From: Penicillium oxalicum
Lineage: Eukaryota > Ascomycota > Eurotiomycetes > Eurotiales > Aspergillaceae
Length of the DNA: 64,000 nt
Reading direction: 5' to 3'
NCBI RefSeq assembly: GCF_001723175.1
Contig: NC_064651.1
Location: forward strand, 3,534,001-3,598,000
In this document: one piece after another, positions 1 through 13,189 of the stretch
Position numbering within the stretch: the stretch's first letter is position 1
How the letters are laid out: each line of letters starts with the position of its first letter
Position numbers and translations under genes: made by a program
Notes under the pieces: model-generated
Told to the model about the DNA's origin: nothing
What the model saw: only the letters and a program-made list of their open reading frames with translations
Databases searched by the model: none

Positions 1-94
1 CAAACCATGAACATAAAAGAAATGGAGATGTACCCTGCCAACCATGATAGAGGGCATTCAGTGAACAAAAATGCTCTCCTCGAGTGTTGTCCGC

Positions 95-2756
95 CTACCA
101 AAGCTTGCAGACGGGCTTCCTGTTCGGACAGCTAAAAGCATCTTTGAACTCGCGCGAGTTCGCCATGGTTTCCTAAATGCCGATGATGAGCGAGTGCATC
201 CATATGCTCGAGGGAAAAAGAGAGAACTTACAATGATGCGTGCCGACTTGGGCGCATGCGGGTCGTTGTAGATCGCCTGCTCGGCCGCTTCCTTGGTGGT
301 CTTGCCACACCACCAGTTCCCGTAGGAGATGAAGAACAACTGCTCCTTGCTGAAGTTTTCCAATCCCGGAAGACGAGGGTCCGGCTGTGAGCCGTCACGC
401 TTCTTCCACGCATGGTAGGAGGCCGTGAGACCGCCAGCATCGGCAATGTTCTCACCCAGGGTCAGTCGGCCATTCACGTGAAGCACCTTGTCTCCCGGCC
501 CGTCGACTGTAAAGGCCGAGTATTGGTCCACGAAACATTGGGCCCGATCTTCAAAGGCTTTGACGGTCTCGTCATCCCACCAGTTCGTGTAATTGCCAAT
601 CTCGTCGTAGTGTCGACCCGTCGAATCGAAAGCTGTATTCTATCAGTCATTTGTCGACAAGAAAGGTCTTGGAGAGGACGTAATGATCCGGGGGATTAGG
701 GACTCACCATGAGAAAGCTCGTGGCCACTAACAGCGCCAAAGGCACCGTAGGCCAGGTACAGAGGCGCAGCAGGGCCGTAGAACGCCGGAGGTTGCATGA
801 TGCCTGCGGGGAACACAATTTCATTACCGGGAGGGTTATAGTAAGCATTCACTGTAGGTGCAGTCATCTCCCATTCATCGCGGTTAGTTGGTTGTCCTAG
901 TTTGGACCATTCCCTCTCCAGATCAAACTGAGCCACGGCAAGTTCATTTTCAAAGAATTTCTGGCTGGAAACTTCCAATGTGTCGTAGTACTTCTGCACG
1001 TCGCCGGCATCTAAGACGTTGGGGCTCTTGCTCGAGTAGCCAATCTTCTGCACAATGTTCTCCACTTTCTGGATGCCCAGCTTTCGTACGTCTGGTGACA
1101 TCCACGGAGTCTCGTTGAGCGTGAATGCAAACCTCTCCTTGATGTCGGAGATGATTTGATCGCCTAGTTTCTTTGACGCTTCGGAGAAAGAGTCCAGGAC
1201 GTAAAAGCGACTGAGACTCCATCCGAGGCCCTGATCTAGCTGTCTGAGGCACTTTCGCCATCTTTCTTCGGTTGACTGGGGGTCTTTTCCTGCCAGCTTG
1301 TTGTTGAAGCGGCGAAGCGGGGTAATCTTCTCGTCTTCAATGGAGTCCGAGTAGGCCTGAATGAGCTTCCACTGCAGGAAGAAAGACACAGTCTCGCGAG
1401 AAGTGTCGTGCAGAATCGTGGACAGCTCCTTCATATAAGATGGAGATCCGACAATCAAGCGGTCACCCTTGTAGTCACGAGGGGCGAACTTGTTGATAAT
1501 ACTCTTGAAGGAAATCTCTGGAAGCATAGATTCGGTCTCCTCAATGCTACGTGGATTGTAGTATTTGGTGACATCTTCTTGTGTGGCAGTGTCTGGGGTG
1601 GCATCGGCAAGCTTTCTCTCAAGACCAACAATTTCTTGGGCGATCTTGTCATCGCCGCCGAAACCCTTGAGGACTTGTTTTAAGACGTCGGTGTAGTCAG
1701 CCACCATTTCAGTGTTATTATAGTATTCCCGGGCAGGGAGGCCGATCCTTCGAGGCGGTGACACAAAAATAGTCACATTGTCCGGGTCGCGATCGTCGGG
1801 CTGTACAAGTCAGTTTATATCTCCCGCTATGTCATATTTCGACATGGTTATGCCGACGATGGGGGGAGGGGGGAACCTTACAGAAACACCAGAAGAGACC
1901 AGGGCCTCCGTGCCAGACTTCATCAGGAAAATGATTGCATCGGTCAGGTCATCTTTGGAAGTCTGAGCCTTGGCGTTATTCAGGGAATAAACCGCGTGCA
2001 GTTTGGCCAGGAGGTCAGAAAGAGGCTTGATACCACGCTCTCTGATTGCGGACTCGTCCAAGCACGCTTCGTAGCCAGCCTTTAGTTTCCCAAAGTTCTC
2101 CACGTCTTGCTTCTCAGGAGCCTCAGCACGCTCCAGGATGTGGCGCAGTCTAGTCTGAGAGTTCTCCGCCATGATGGTTCCGGCAAAGATGGAGCCCTGG
2201 TCGGCTCGCATGTCATGACGCTCCCGCCATCCTCCACAGACAAATTGATCAAAATCGGTGCAGGGATCAATGTCCTTGTAGTTCGGGTCAAGGTTGTACA
2301 AGATCTCCGAGGCTGCGTGAACGCACTCGGGTGTCTGGCAAATGGGTTGGGATGACTCAGGGTTTGCGGCCGGGGGGTCGTTGTGACCATCTGGTGTACC
2401 TGTCAATGAGAAGAATTAGTCGACCACGGTCAATATTGTGTGATGAGAGACGGGGTTGATACCATAGAAGCCCTGGAGGAAAGCATACGCAAGAAGGCCG
2501 ACACAGCCAATCGCGCCGATCTTCTTGGCTACACGCAGTCGCGACCTTTGCTTACAGCAGCGGCGAGGGGCGTCCGTTCCTTGCACCAATGCTATCTTTT
2601 CGGACTCGTATGCTCCATCCAACTCTGCTTCCACGCCGCTCATATATAGCATGCCGTCTTTGGCGCCGTTCCTGTGTGGATTTCAGTCAGCCCGATGACC
2701 CTACCTAGCGAGCATTCGTTTGTCAGAGAGGAATACCCGTGGAATGGCTGCCGCAT
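95..2756 (-). CDS. Peptidase family M13 (neprilysin/endothelin-converting-enzyme-like) type II membrane zinc metallopeptidase
   Basis: Six exons on the minus strand: 2756-2737, 2671-2463, 2399-1882, 1800-708, 632-232 and 172-95. All junctions keep frame and give 772 aa. The start is the ATG at 2756, joined through a 65-bp intron to the exon holding a weaker internal Met at 2652. A basic cytosolic stretch (RRCCKQRSRLRVAKK) precedes one membrane segment at about residues 58-77, so the protein is a type II membrane protein with an extracytosolic catalytic domain. Zinc site: HELSH at 609-613 and GENIAD at 673-678 (ligands H609, H613, E674; catalytic E610). Substrate motif NAYYNPPGNEIVFPAG lies upstream, and the chain ends in the family-typical CxxW (CKLW). 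M13 enzymes cleave oligopeptides; the fungal substrate is unknown. Length and both motifs match the family. The gene is isolated, with no operon-like context. Confidence 0.93.
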
Positions 2757-5700
2757 TGTTGTGACACTGTGTTCACAGTATCTGAAGTAAATGCAAAATC
2801 AGTGATGAAGGGTAGAAGACCTGTTTGAAACCCTCTGTCCTTGTTGAATGATGGGAAGATGGTTAGGTCTCCTGGGATGCTACCTTCTCCGCACGAAGGT
2901 GTGGAGGTGTCGTCGCGGGTACTTCAGCCTGTGGGGATGGAGCTTCTTATCCACAAGCGGCTGGGCATGTCTGATAGGGTAGCGTCCCAAAGGTCTTGCG
3001 AGGTTGGCTCCACCTTCATCTGTACAGGATTCTGGTACACCACACGACTTCGTAGCCTAATCAAAGTCGAAGAGAAGAATCCTGTTTGTGTCCGGATCGA
3101 CAAGCAAAATTTCGGGGGCCAATATCTTGATGTATAATACCCAATATAGTTCTAACTTGAAAAAATTCACGAGTTGGAAAAGCTGTTGGAGCCACTCAAA
3201 TGACCTTTTGAGGAATGCTAAATTGATCTTCTTATAATAAAAGATTCACACCTGGTGCCAGCCGATCTAGCTCCTAAAGTTTAGAGTATCCATTTTGATT
3301 TCCCGGCATCTAGCGAGCGATACAGCTATTGATAGTAGAATATGCGCAACAGATAGAGTACTATGCTCTTCTAGATCGGCCGATAGTCCAATCAGGAGCC
3401 TATCGTCGTTTACTATAATTGCACAAACTTCCGGCGATAGGTGATCAGCAAATCTGGCCAGAATCTCGATCTCTACATCCTTGTTGGGTGGAAATAGCTT
3501 GGCTGTGCCATCGACTTTGACCATTCGCAATCAATCCCAATCCCAGACGTTGCAATGGGTTTCAGTCAGAGGGTTTTTTTTTCTCGGGTCAAAATAGCGG
3601 GGGATTCGGAGTACATTCCAGGAAGCTGGAGCGCGAGTGGAAAAAGTCCCACCACGAGCCCGGAGAACTTAGCTCACGGTTGACGAACACGCTCGACAGG
3701 TGTCATCGAGTCTGACGCGCAAAATGATACTCCGGATACCGCAGGCTCAACAATACAGTTGACCGAAGATTCGGAAATTCATTGAACTTGACTTGCTCAT
3801 GGCGGGCTCGACTGAAAGGGAAAGGGTAAATATTGTAATCAGACATACGGTTGCTGTTGAGTCTACTGTGGCCCTTTTGAACAAATATATTCAGGTGGTT
3901 ACTAAAAGCTGAGTTTTAGTTTTACCGCTGCACTGTCGGTCCGTACCTCTGGGAGATTAAGGTTTAGAAAAGTGATGAGAGCCGGCCTTCAGTGCATATG
4001 GATCCATGTGAGAACAGTTTATTTTGAATTGACCAAGTGAGAGTACCTGGAATGTATCAAACTTTCTGACAGGTGTTCCGCAAGCAAAATCGTCTTTCCT
4101 CTTCACAATTGGTGCCCTTGGCGCCACTCGGTGAGCTCCCAGACCAATACTATATTAAAGCTGAATAAATCTCATAGGGCCAAGAGGAGAAAGCTCTAAG
4201 CCGACTCCACTGCGGTACTCTCAGGAATACGTTGGTGCCACGGACCAGGGGGGGGGGGAGGCTTAGTGGTTGAACACGGTAGATTAACACAAATCCATTG
4301 CAGTATCAGTTTAAGTATTCTCCATGGAATTGTCCATCCCAACGCCTTGTGACACATGATCTTTCATTCCCTTCTAGAGATTCCAGAAGTCAGCCAATGA
4401 CTTCACCTGGGCAACGGGTGCCTGGGTTGAACCGGAGATTCGGGGGAGGTTGTCGGTGTGGTCAGCACTAACAGTTGAGGCGTCCGGATACTCGATATGT
4501 CCGGCCTATGGTCCGGAGATTTTTGATTGGTCTGAGGAGGTTGCTGATGTTGACTTTCACTCCGGGACAAGGCACGACCCTTCGACGGGGGGGGAGCTCA
4601 CGCATGGCTGTCCACGTTTCATGTACCTTTGTCGGACCTCACATTCATCATTGCAATGGGTCATTTGCCCACTCCCATTTTCAAAATCTGAAACCGGAAT
4701 TGTATCTACCGACGTCTCTAGGTGGGGGGAAAAAGGTCCGTCTTCGATCTTCGCTCCCCACCAAGCTTGGACTCTCGAAGCAGTCGAGTTTGGAAGGGCA
4801 GTATCGCCAGTCATCTGGCGGATGGTGAGGTCCGAGTTCGCTACTGAGCCCGACAGACCTGAGGTCACTCTGATCGGGAAATCAAGGTCACGATAACGAT
4901 TATCATCATATGATATGTGAAGGTGTCTAGTACAAATGTATATTGGAGACGCTCGCTTCGAGTCCCCGACCAAGGAAGAATCCTGTCAGAAATATCGGTT
5001 CAGTCCCACTGGGCCACGTTTCTCGTGCTCAAAATACAGCAGCTTCTACGCTCATTTTGATCCAGCGGTGACAGCGACGACAGCGCCGCGTTTCACTTAC
5101 ACTTGAAAGCATTCAAGCTCGAAATTTTTCTTGTTTGTCCCCTGAAGAGAGGATTATGGTCAAGCTCATCTGTAAGTCCGGGGCTGGAGGGGCATAAATG
5201 AGCTGTGTCCAGTTTTCCGTTGTCCAGTTGTTCACAAGTTAATTCACTACACCCGGACCTTGTTTCCGCAACACGTCGTAAGCGAAGGCAGGGCCGATCC
5301 TTTTCACTAGCGTTCTCCGTTGGAATGGTCTTTTTTTCTCCCAAGAATCATTTTGACAGGTCTCTCCAGGTGTATCCGGGCGTCTCCACCACGAGCTGAC
5401 CCACGGACCACGAGGTCTCCCGCGTAGAAGCCAAAGACCAAAAACAACAAACGTAGCAGGGAGCCAAAAGTTCGGCAGACCGATGTGAAACAAAGCCGTC
5501 CCTCGCAGACGTGGAGTTCAACGCAACCCACACAAAGCAAATGATACAGAGCAGCGACCCTGCATTTTGAAACAAGATCTTGCAAGTCCGGTACATCGGG
5601 CCCTGAGACCCTGAGAGAGACGGCAATCCAGAATCCATTACACAGAAGCGGTTCCGCATGGAAAATTGGGTTCCTTGGCATTCGGCAAGAAAGGTTCCGC

Positions 5701-8619
5701 TGGAAATTGAGAATGAGAGCAAAGTACCCGCCCGTCGGGCCAGCTTCAACATGCGCTCGGACTAAAAATTCATAACGGAGAATGATTTCAAATCGACCCC
5801 TAGTCTCTGCTCGGAGGTGATGCCCCTTGTGGAAATACTTGCTGCTATCATGGGACGCAGACGGTCTGCCGTAGGCGAGGATCGTCAATTTCGCAAGGCC
5901 GTCAAGGGGATGATTTGAAGCTGCCCGGTGGCATCCGTAATCAACCACGCCATCTCCATTTATGATTATGTACGAGCAGTCCCATATGGTCCGACACGAG
6001 GCGGGGGAACAGTGCTTGACTGCTTACTGCTCAGTGCTTACTGCTTGGCACTAGGCACTGTAGGGTGTAAACCAGGCAATGGATGTGTTGCTCCATTTGA
6101 CTGACCAAGATAAGTTTCCCTGTCCAGCTGAGGGACAAAACTTCCGTACACATTTCTATCCCTCCTCCTGGCAGGGTGGAAAGCAAGACAGACTGGCCAA
6201 GGTCCCGGGCATGGGATTCAATTCCCTGTTCCTCTGCCCTGCCCCTTCTTCAAGATCATTTTCATGCGCCCACACGGACCACCCGATTCATTGTGACGGA
6301 CAATTTCTTATTATTCCACCCCCCATTGTGTGGGACAGAAGTATTGTTTTAGTGTGGCGTTGCGAGATTGGCCGCACGCCAATGCTGAGCCCAATAGAGA
6401 TTCCGCGCCGATCGCTCACTTGCAGATTGTCCTGTCCGGTGTCCACAGTCGCGCTTGGCTGGTTACTGGGAGAATCTTCGAAACTCTCACCAAGCAGCGC
6501 CACAGTCATGGTGGACATATAGTGTGAATCCACATCCCGGATGGATAGCCTGATCGGACAGACAGTTGGGAGATGATTCATGAGGATGGAGCTAGTGTGT
6601 ATTTATGTGCTGTGGTGCCTGGGTGTCCCGTGGATTCTTGTGGGTTCGGTCCGAGAGATTGGACACCACATGCAGAGAGGTGTAATCGAGAATCAACACT
6701 CTCAGGCATAAGTTGAGAACCGCAGATTGGTAAGTACTCCCTACATGTAAATGAAGATTCTTACTTGCTGATCTGGCGGACATGAGGGGAGAGGCGATGG
6801 AGAAGAGGCCTTGAGAGCTTCTGTTCAATCTTGCGCATGATTGATCATGGACGCCTCCCGAGTCCCGAGGCGGCCTGGTTCGCATCAAGGAGAGAGGCTC
6901 TCTGCCCTCGAGCCAGAGACGCGCAGGACAATATGTAGCTATCACACAGACCATCCAATGGACGGCGACAGCGATAGTCAGGAGACCATCCATGAAGGAA
7001 ATGTACTGTACAGCTGCACGTACATTCAAGATATACAAGACGTGCAAGGTCTTCTGTACTTTTTTTCCATCATCATTGAAAAAGGTGATAGATCAGACAT
7101 TCGTGCCCCCGAGCACTTAATCCAAGTGAAACCCCAGGCCCTGTTTGGAAACCGGCAGGGTGATGCGCACCACCTACTTCACCAGTGCATCTGCAGACCG
7201 GATTTCGAGTCCGTCCAGCCAGCAATCGGGGTGCGCAAAGGTAGCAGGATCCGCATGCTGGCCGTTGGAACGATGCGTTGGATCAATCATCTTCTGAACG
7301 TGAGGTGTTCTCCCATCGACCGTGTCTGAGGGGTTATCCACGCAGACTCCCTGTCGGACGCTTTCGGTGTCCCAGCAGAGAACAGAGACAGAGCCGCAAA
7401 CCAGCAATTCACCCCCTCACGCGGCAGACGAGGCAAAACAATCTCATTCTCGACACAGTAGTACTGCAGTGAGTTCTGATGGCCGAAGTCACGGGGTCCC
7501 GCACGTTACTCGATTACCTCCCGGCACAACACATCACGTACCACCTCACAGAGCTCCCTTCTTCTTAGCTCTCTCTCTCCCTCTCGCGGCGAGAGTTCGA
7601 AAGATAAGCCATCTCACCAATGTCATCCCAAAATCCTCCAGGATTTGGCCCTCTCCGGTCACTTTGGGACTTTCTGCCGCATGACGGATGAGTTTCCTGT
7701 GTACACGGCGCCCCACGGGTTTTCACTTACGCCAGTCAGCGAGTGGGAATGGCTCCAGAGCCCCTGGAGTGGAGCGACCGACCGTAGTGCGCATGCCGTT
7801 CTTTCCTAATGCGCTTCGCTGGAGTGTCTGGATGCGGATGGGATGAGGAGACGGACACTTGGATGCTGGACAGCTGGACCCTAATCATGATCATGTTCTT
7901 TATTGTTATTATTTTAGCTTTTTATTTTATTTGATTCTTTTTTTTCTCTCTCTTTCCTCTTCTTCGACCATTTCCGAGAGTGGTTCCCGGATAACCGGAC
8001 GGAGGAGGTAACCTGATCCTGTTGCATTTGACCCTTTCAGATGTTGGGAAAAAAGCCCCGTTGCCTCTTCCGGACCTGCGTCAAACTACTCTTTCCCTGA
8101 GCCGTCATCAAGTACATTTTTGGATTCCGCAGCTGTGCTGATTCTGGAGCTGGAGGTGTCGCGTGGAGAGGATTGGAGACAAAGTAGTTGACACTTGACA
8201 GTCGTCACAGTACCGAGGCGTACCGTACCATGTGGCACGTAGCCTCTGTACAATTGGAGAGAACGGAAAGTAGCTTAATCTGGTGTCCCGGTCCCTTCAC
8301 CTGGTCAATAGACCGAAACACAAAGTCCAAGTCCACCGAACGGGAACTGAAACCGGTGAAGCTCTTTCATTGTTCCCAGTGACCTCTGGCTCCTCATCAT
8401 GAACAAGTTTTTTTTTTCTCCTTTCGAGAGAGGTGGATTGATCATATCGTTTTCCGCTCCTCGGATGCTCCGCGATGAATCGAGCGGGCTCGGGTCATGG
8501 CTCATGGCTGGATACCACCATCGGAGCCACCAGATGGGCACTAAACCAGAAGAGCACCTGAAGACGAGATGGTCTGGCCATTCATTCTCCGAGGCTCCGA
8601 GTGGGCTACTCACGGATGA
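2757..8619. other. Intergenic region between the M13 peptidase and the G-alpha leader, no supported gene
   Basis: Nearly 6 kb without a recognisable gene. Open frames at 3267-3530 (-), 4450-4973 (both strands), 5307-5948 (-), 6079-6522 (+) and 6841-7329 (+) show no family motif, no compelling splice structure, and are often open on both strands. The 3150-4300 part is AT-richer and may hold decayed sequence. Poly-G runs occur at about 4249-4259 and 4589-4595. Upstream regulatory sequence for G-alpha could extend into 7.3-8.6 kb, which is rich in pyrimidine tracts. Confidence 0.5.
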
Positions 8620-9623
8620 TCTCAATTGTCTGAATTATTCGGATCGTTTCACCATCCTCTTACTCCTACCTACTCTTTTCTACTTTTCTGCTTTTCTGCC
8701 CCCCACTATCTCTTCCTCTTCCGCCTCTTCCTCTTCCTCTACTTGACGAGCTCGCGATTCACCTCTACGAAGCTCTTTTGCAAGAGCCCTCTGACGCACC
8801 CTTTTCGGAGCTTGCAACAGACGATCAACCCCAGAGTGGCACGTCCCATCGAAGCGAACGAGCTTAGATCAGATCTTTCGGACTTGCGGACCCTCCTTGC
8901 CCCCCCCCCCCCCTTCCTCCCTCTCATCTTTAAGTCTTAATTCCCTCAAGTCTGCAAGAAGATTCACTTGGGACCCTGCGCTGTCGCGACTGTGACGATT
9001 TTTCGACGACCCCCTCTTCCACCCTTCGATCAATCCCAACCGTGGGACCGTTCCGCTCCATCTACCGACAATCGTCGCAATTTGTGCAATCACCGCCACG
9101 ATCTACTCTGGTAGCAGATCTCTCCGCGCGCTCTCTCTCTCTCTCTCTTCCGCCCTATATTTCCAGTCCGATTGGAAATCCAGCGGCACGGACAGGATTT
9201 CCTCGAGCGTGGCAGGACCGAGGTGCGGGGAATCAACCGAGCAGGATTATCGATCGGCAAGCCGTCAAGCGCGATCGCATTTGAACCACGAGAGTAGAGT
9301 GCGCTGGAGACGCTTGGTGCTGAGTATAGTAGGTATGCGCTTTTCCTTTGCGACATACGGGGGTTCGCATGCAGCGCACTTGTCGCCTCCCGACTGTCTC
9401 GTTGCGTCAAGCTCGTCCGGCTCTCGGGGGTCTCGGCATGATGGGCGAGACTTGGGAAGAGGAGGCACCGCCGCAATCCCTGATTCAGAGTCCATCAGAC
9501 TGCCGTCCAACCACGGTCGACCTCGTTTTCCCGCCTCTTAGAATGATCAATTTCCCAAGACACTGCTAATGTACACCCTAGACGAGGTAACTTCCGGTTC
9601 TGTGAATTCGTTCAATTTACACC
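8620..9623 (+). promoter_or_regulatory. Long CT-rich promoter/5' leader of the G-alpha gene with a probable 5'-UTR intron (9333-9581)
   Basis: The kilobase before the G-alpha ATG is strongly pyrimidine-rich on the + strand (TC-rich at 8690-8745, (CT)n at about 9127-9150), typical of fungal core promoters and leaders. A donor GGTATGCGC at 9332-9340 pairs with a branch-like TGCTAAT near 9574 and an acceptor CCCTAG ending at 9581, which would remove a 249-bp UTR intron. Several upstream ATGs would lie in the leader if transcription starts far upstream. The transcript itself is inferred, not seen. Confidence 0.45.
8900..8913 (+). repeat. Homopolymer (C)14
   Basis: An uninterrupted run of 14 C in the CT-rich leader region upstream of the G-alpha gene. 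Length polymorphism or assembly error is likely at such a run. Confidence 0.9.
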
Positions 9624-11037
9624 ATGGGTTGTGGAAGCTCGAAACCCGCCGAGGCGGACAAGGAAGCTCTGTCGCGTAATGCTCGGATCGACCGGGTGAT
9701 TAAAAATGATAAGAAGACAATGGACCGGACGATCAAGATTCTGCTACTAGGTGCGCTTTGAATCCTTTGCCCAGGACGGTGATCGATTTGCCAGCATCAC
9801 AAATCTGACCAAGTTGCAGGTGCTGGAGAGTCGGGCAAGTCCACTATCATCAAACAGATGCGCATCATTCACAGCGGAGGGTTTCCCGAGGAAGAGCGGT
9901 ATCAAACGCGTGCGGTCATTTACTCCAATCTCGTCGTTGCGTTCAAAGTTCTTCTGGACATCATGGCTTCGGAAGCCATTGACTTTGAACATGCAGGTAC
10001 CAAAGTATGTACAGGGGTTCTCATTGGTCCACCGGCGGCCTTGTTGAGCTGGACTGACCATGACTCTCTTTTTTTTTCTCTCTCTCATTAGATCTCGGCG
10101 GATCTGTTAGAAGGCACCGAAGCGGATGTCGGGTGTGAGGAGGCCTTTTCGAACCTGAAGGTCCGCGATGCCATGAGAAACATGTGGAACGACTCGGGCG
10201 TCCAAAGGGCCGTCGCGCGAGGACACGAGTTTGCTCTGCATGACAATCTCTACTAGTGAGTCTCCTGTCGATGCTGCTCGCTCCTACTCATTCTGTGGCG
10301 CTGTATTCTGACATATCCCTTTCTGTGCAGCTTTTATGAATCATTAGATCGCATCTTCAAGCCCAATTGGCTTCCAGACAATCAGGACATGCTGCAAGCG
10401 CGTCTCCGAACGACGGGTATCACCGAAACCTTGTTCGAATTGGGTCAGATGAACTTCCGCATGATGGATGTCGGAGGACAAAGATCGGAGCGAAAGAAGT
10501 GGATTCACTGCTTCGAAGGCGTGCAATGTTTGCTGTTCATGGTCGCACTATCGGGATACGACCAATGTCTGGTCGAAGATCAAAACGCGGTACGCTTTCT
10601 GTCTCCCAGCCTCCCTCTCTCTCTTCCTAGTGTGATGGTTTTGTCCGCCGTTCTTTGCCACCAGTTGTACCCAGGCAACTAACCTTTCGCTGTAGAACCA
10701 AATGCACGAGGCAATGATGTTGTTTGAATCGCTAGTCAACGGCGAGTGGTTCAAGCGCAAGCCCATCATCCTCTTCTTGAACAAGATGGATTTATTCAAG
10801 GGAAAGCTGGAGATTTCCTCCATTTCGAAGCACTTCCCAGACTATACCGGCTCTGACACGGACTTTGACGCCGCGGTGCGATATTTCTCGGACCGATTCC
10901 GCGGCATCAACCGGATACCAGATCGCGAGATTTACATCCATCGAACCAACGCCACTGATACCACGTTGCTGAAAGCCACCATGGATTCAGTGCAAGACAT
11001 GATCATCCAGAAGAATCTCCACACCCTGATTTTGTGA
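9624..11037 (+). CDS. ganA: Heterotrimeric G-protein alpha subunit (third fungal class, GanA-like)
   Basis: Five exons (9624-9750, 9820-10004, 10092-10255, 10331-10589, 10696-11037) give 358 aa, normal for G-alpha. The N-terminus MGCGSS offers Gly2 for myristoylation and Cys3 for palmitoylation. All nucleotide-binding boxes are present: P-loop GAGESGKST (43-51), switch I RLRTTGIT with catalytic Arg183, switch [10 protein letters not shown] with Gln209, FLNKMDLF and TNATDT. It binds GTP, couples a seven-transmembrane receptor at the plasma membrane and releases G-beta-gamma. The class call is by elimination: the body differs clearly from the usual FadA/GNA-1 and GanB/GNA-3 patterns, and the C-terminus NLHTLIL lacks the Cys used by pertussis toxin. 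The third class has the least defined function. Exon 2 could also splice at an earlier GT, but only the GTATGT donor at 10005 keeps frame. Confidence 0.93.
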
Positions 11038-12055
11038 GCACCGTCGACTTGGTCTCTGGAGTACCGGTCTTCCTCCATCATGAATGTTGCAAATGATGAC
11101 CATGGTCTCGATGGCCCTGGTCAAGTTACTAGCTTGCTTATTACCCTCTTTCCTCCTCTTTTCGCGCGGCATGCCATGGCGGCGACAATTTTCTTTTTTC
11201 TCTTTACCTTATTCCCAAATCACCGAGGGGCCCCGGATCTGTCTTTAATTTCCGGGCCGGCTATGTGTCCCTTGACGTTTCAGATATCTTGGCTCCGGTA
11301 CATCTTCTTTTTTGGGTGTCAAGTCAGGAGTCATATGCAGAAGTCTCTTTCGTTCGGATCCATTCCTTCCGCCGGCGTCCTTTGCATTCAAAGGCATGTT
11401 TGAATCTTCACCCGTGTTGCAAGCTTCGACCTCGGCGACTGCATGCAAAGCTGAACAACCTCCCCTTTCCCCCCTCTTCTTACCTCACGCCGTCACTTCC
11501 TTTGACTTTGTGTATCTCTTTTTTTCGTGCTGGTCTTGCAGGATGATACCATTTGTTTTATGCTCGCAGATATAGCCCCGTGGCCGCTGTGACTGCTACC
11601 CATTGTACACTATTTTGCGCGTGTCTTGAGCACATAGGTAGCTGTTCAAATTTCTTCAAGGTTTGCCTCGGCCCATGAATGCAAATGTACAATTTAGTAC
11701 AGACATCGGAATGTGCTTAGAGCGGTCTTTGGGATTTTTGCACATCAGTGAGAAGTTCACCGGTAAATTTGGTCACACTGCCCCTGGCTCATAGTCGTGG
11801 AAATTGCGCCCTAGCAGCCGCAGATACTAGATCTGCAGATGTAGGAGCCAATTCGTTGAAGGCAAGGTGATTAAACCTGGGAGTTAGTACTGTAGTGGTA
11901 AGTTGATAATCATTATCATGACACCTGAGGCATCACATGGCTGACATAAGCTTATCTGATCACCTGCCGAGTCGCCGATTTCCCGACCCGACGATTTCGC
12001 CTCTAGTTTCGACTCATCTTCATCGTTGATATCATCGCAGGACCCGCTGTCAGTC
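11038..12055. other. Intergenic: G-alpha 3' flank and mS38 5' flank
   Basis: About 1 kb with T-rich 3' flank of the G-alpha gene at 11150-11550 and a short leader for the next gene. Open frames here have no recognisable features. Confidence 0.6.
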
Positions 12056-13189
12056 ATGTTGTCGACGTCTTTGCGCCGGGCTGCATGGGCGCCTCTGGTC
12101 GGTTCCTCACGAGCCACACAGCAAATTCCTTCCTCCGTGCTCGGCGCGTCCCGATCTTTGCACCAGCGTCAGTACTCCTCTTCCTCCTCAAAACCGCCGG
12201 TACCGCCCAGCGATGGCTCTCGCCGAATGGATACCTCGACCCCGGCGAAGGGTGTGAACTCGTCTGGCGAAAAGGGCAAATCTGCTCGCCGACGGGGGAA
12301 GGAGAATGGCACTCGGGGCGGCTCCTCAAAAGCTAGTCAGCAAAATGCGGCGTTCTTGAAGCTCCCCAGTGTCCCCTCCACCCAGCACCGCCAGCCGCAT
12401 GGTTAGTTCCTTGGAGCTTCTTAACATGTCTCTCTGTGCTTTGCTCGCTTCGCGTCGGGTTCTTTGTAGCTGACCTCTGTCTCTCCAGACGTACATGTCG
12501 CATCCTTCTTCTCCATCCACCGTCCTATCTCCGTGACCACCACGGTCCCTCCCATCGCGACACCTGAAGCCTTTGACGCGATCTTTTCCAAGAAATTTTT
12601 GAAGAACAACCCCGACGATGTCATCTTCACGCTATCCTCGACCGTTCAGAACATGGAAAACTCTACGCCTGGCATGGGCGAGGCGGAAGACCAGTTCAAC
12701 TCCACTATTCAGCAAACCTTTACCGCTGATGTGAACGGAGAGCTCCGCATGCATGATGGCCATGAGATTGGAGTCACCGTCGAAGAATATACTCGCCGTC
12801 TCCAACCATTTAACCCTCCCCCTCCTCCCGTCCCTATGGACATGACCACCACCAGCACATCCCCCAGCAACGTTGTGGAGGAAGAGACTTCGACCTACTC
12901 CACCGTCTTGACCATCCGTGAACAACGCCACGCCGATGGTCGCAAGACCTACGAAGCATCCACGGGTCCCTTTGTCCGCAGCGACATGGAGGACCCCGCT
13001 CATGGATTCACCATCGATGCTCCCACCGGGTCAACCTCGGGCATGACATACATTGAGCGTGTCCGTCATAACCGGACCATGCACACCCTCAGCACCAAGA
13101 GACGTCGCAAGATCAAGATGAAGAAGCACAAGTTCAAGAAGCTCATGCGGAGGACACGCACTCTTAGACGCAAACTCGATAAGGCTTAG
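12056..13189 (+). CDS. cox24: Mitochondrial small-subunit ribosomal protein mS38 / COX24 (QRI5, AURKAIP1) family
   Basis: Two exons, 12056-12401 and 12489-13189, joined CAT-G|AC, give 348 aa. The N-terminus (MLSTSLRRAAWAPL..., rich in Arg and Ser, no acidic residue for about 50 aa) is a mitochondrial presequence. A Ser/Arg/Lys-rich low-complexity stretch follows, then the diagnostic C-terminal tail: STKRRRKIKMKKHKFKKLMR followed by RTRTLRRKLDKA. That basic KMKKHK-type motif defines the COX24/mS38 C-terminal domain, which in yeast is a mitoribosomal small-subunit protein needed for COX1 mRNA maturation and translation. The start at 12056 is preferred over an in-frame ATG 30 nt upstream because the presequence begins cleanly there. 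The middle (residues 115-300) is poorly conserved and unrecognised. Confidence 0.85.

Noticed and set aside
2737..2756. Alternative donor CTAG|GTAGGG for the first intron of the M13 peptidase
   Set aside because: It would give a 41-bp intron and break frame; the GTATTC donor at 2736 gives a 65-bp intron in frame.
4955..4972. CTTCGAGTCCCCG resembling a tRNA T-loop
   Set aside because: No matching acceptor stem, D-arm or anticodon arm could be placed around it.
4450..4973. Overlapping open frames on both strands (148, 117 and 138 codons)
   Set aside because: All frames are equally open and none has a recognisable feature, so coding cannot be supported.
5307..5948. 213-codon minus-strand open frame
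   Set aside because: No family motif, several overlapping open frames in other phases, no promoter or splice context. Probably chance.
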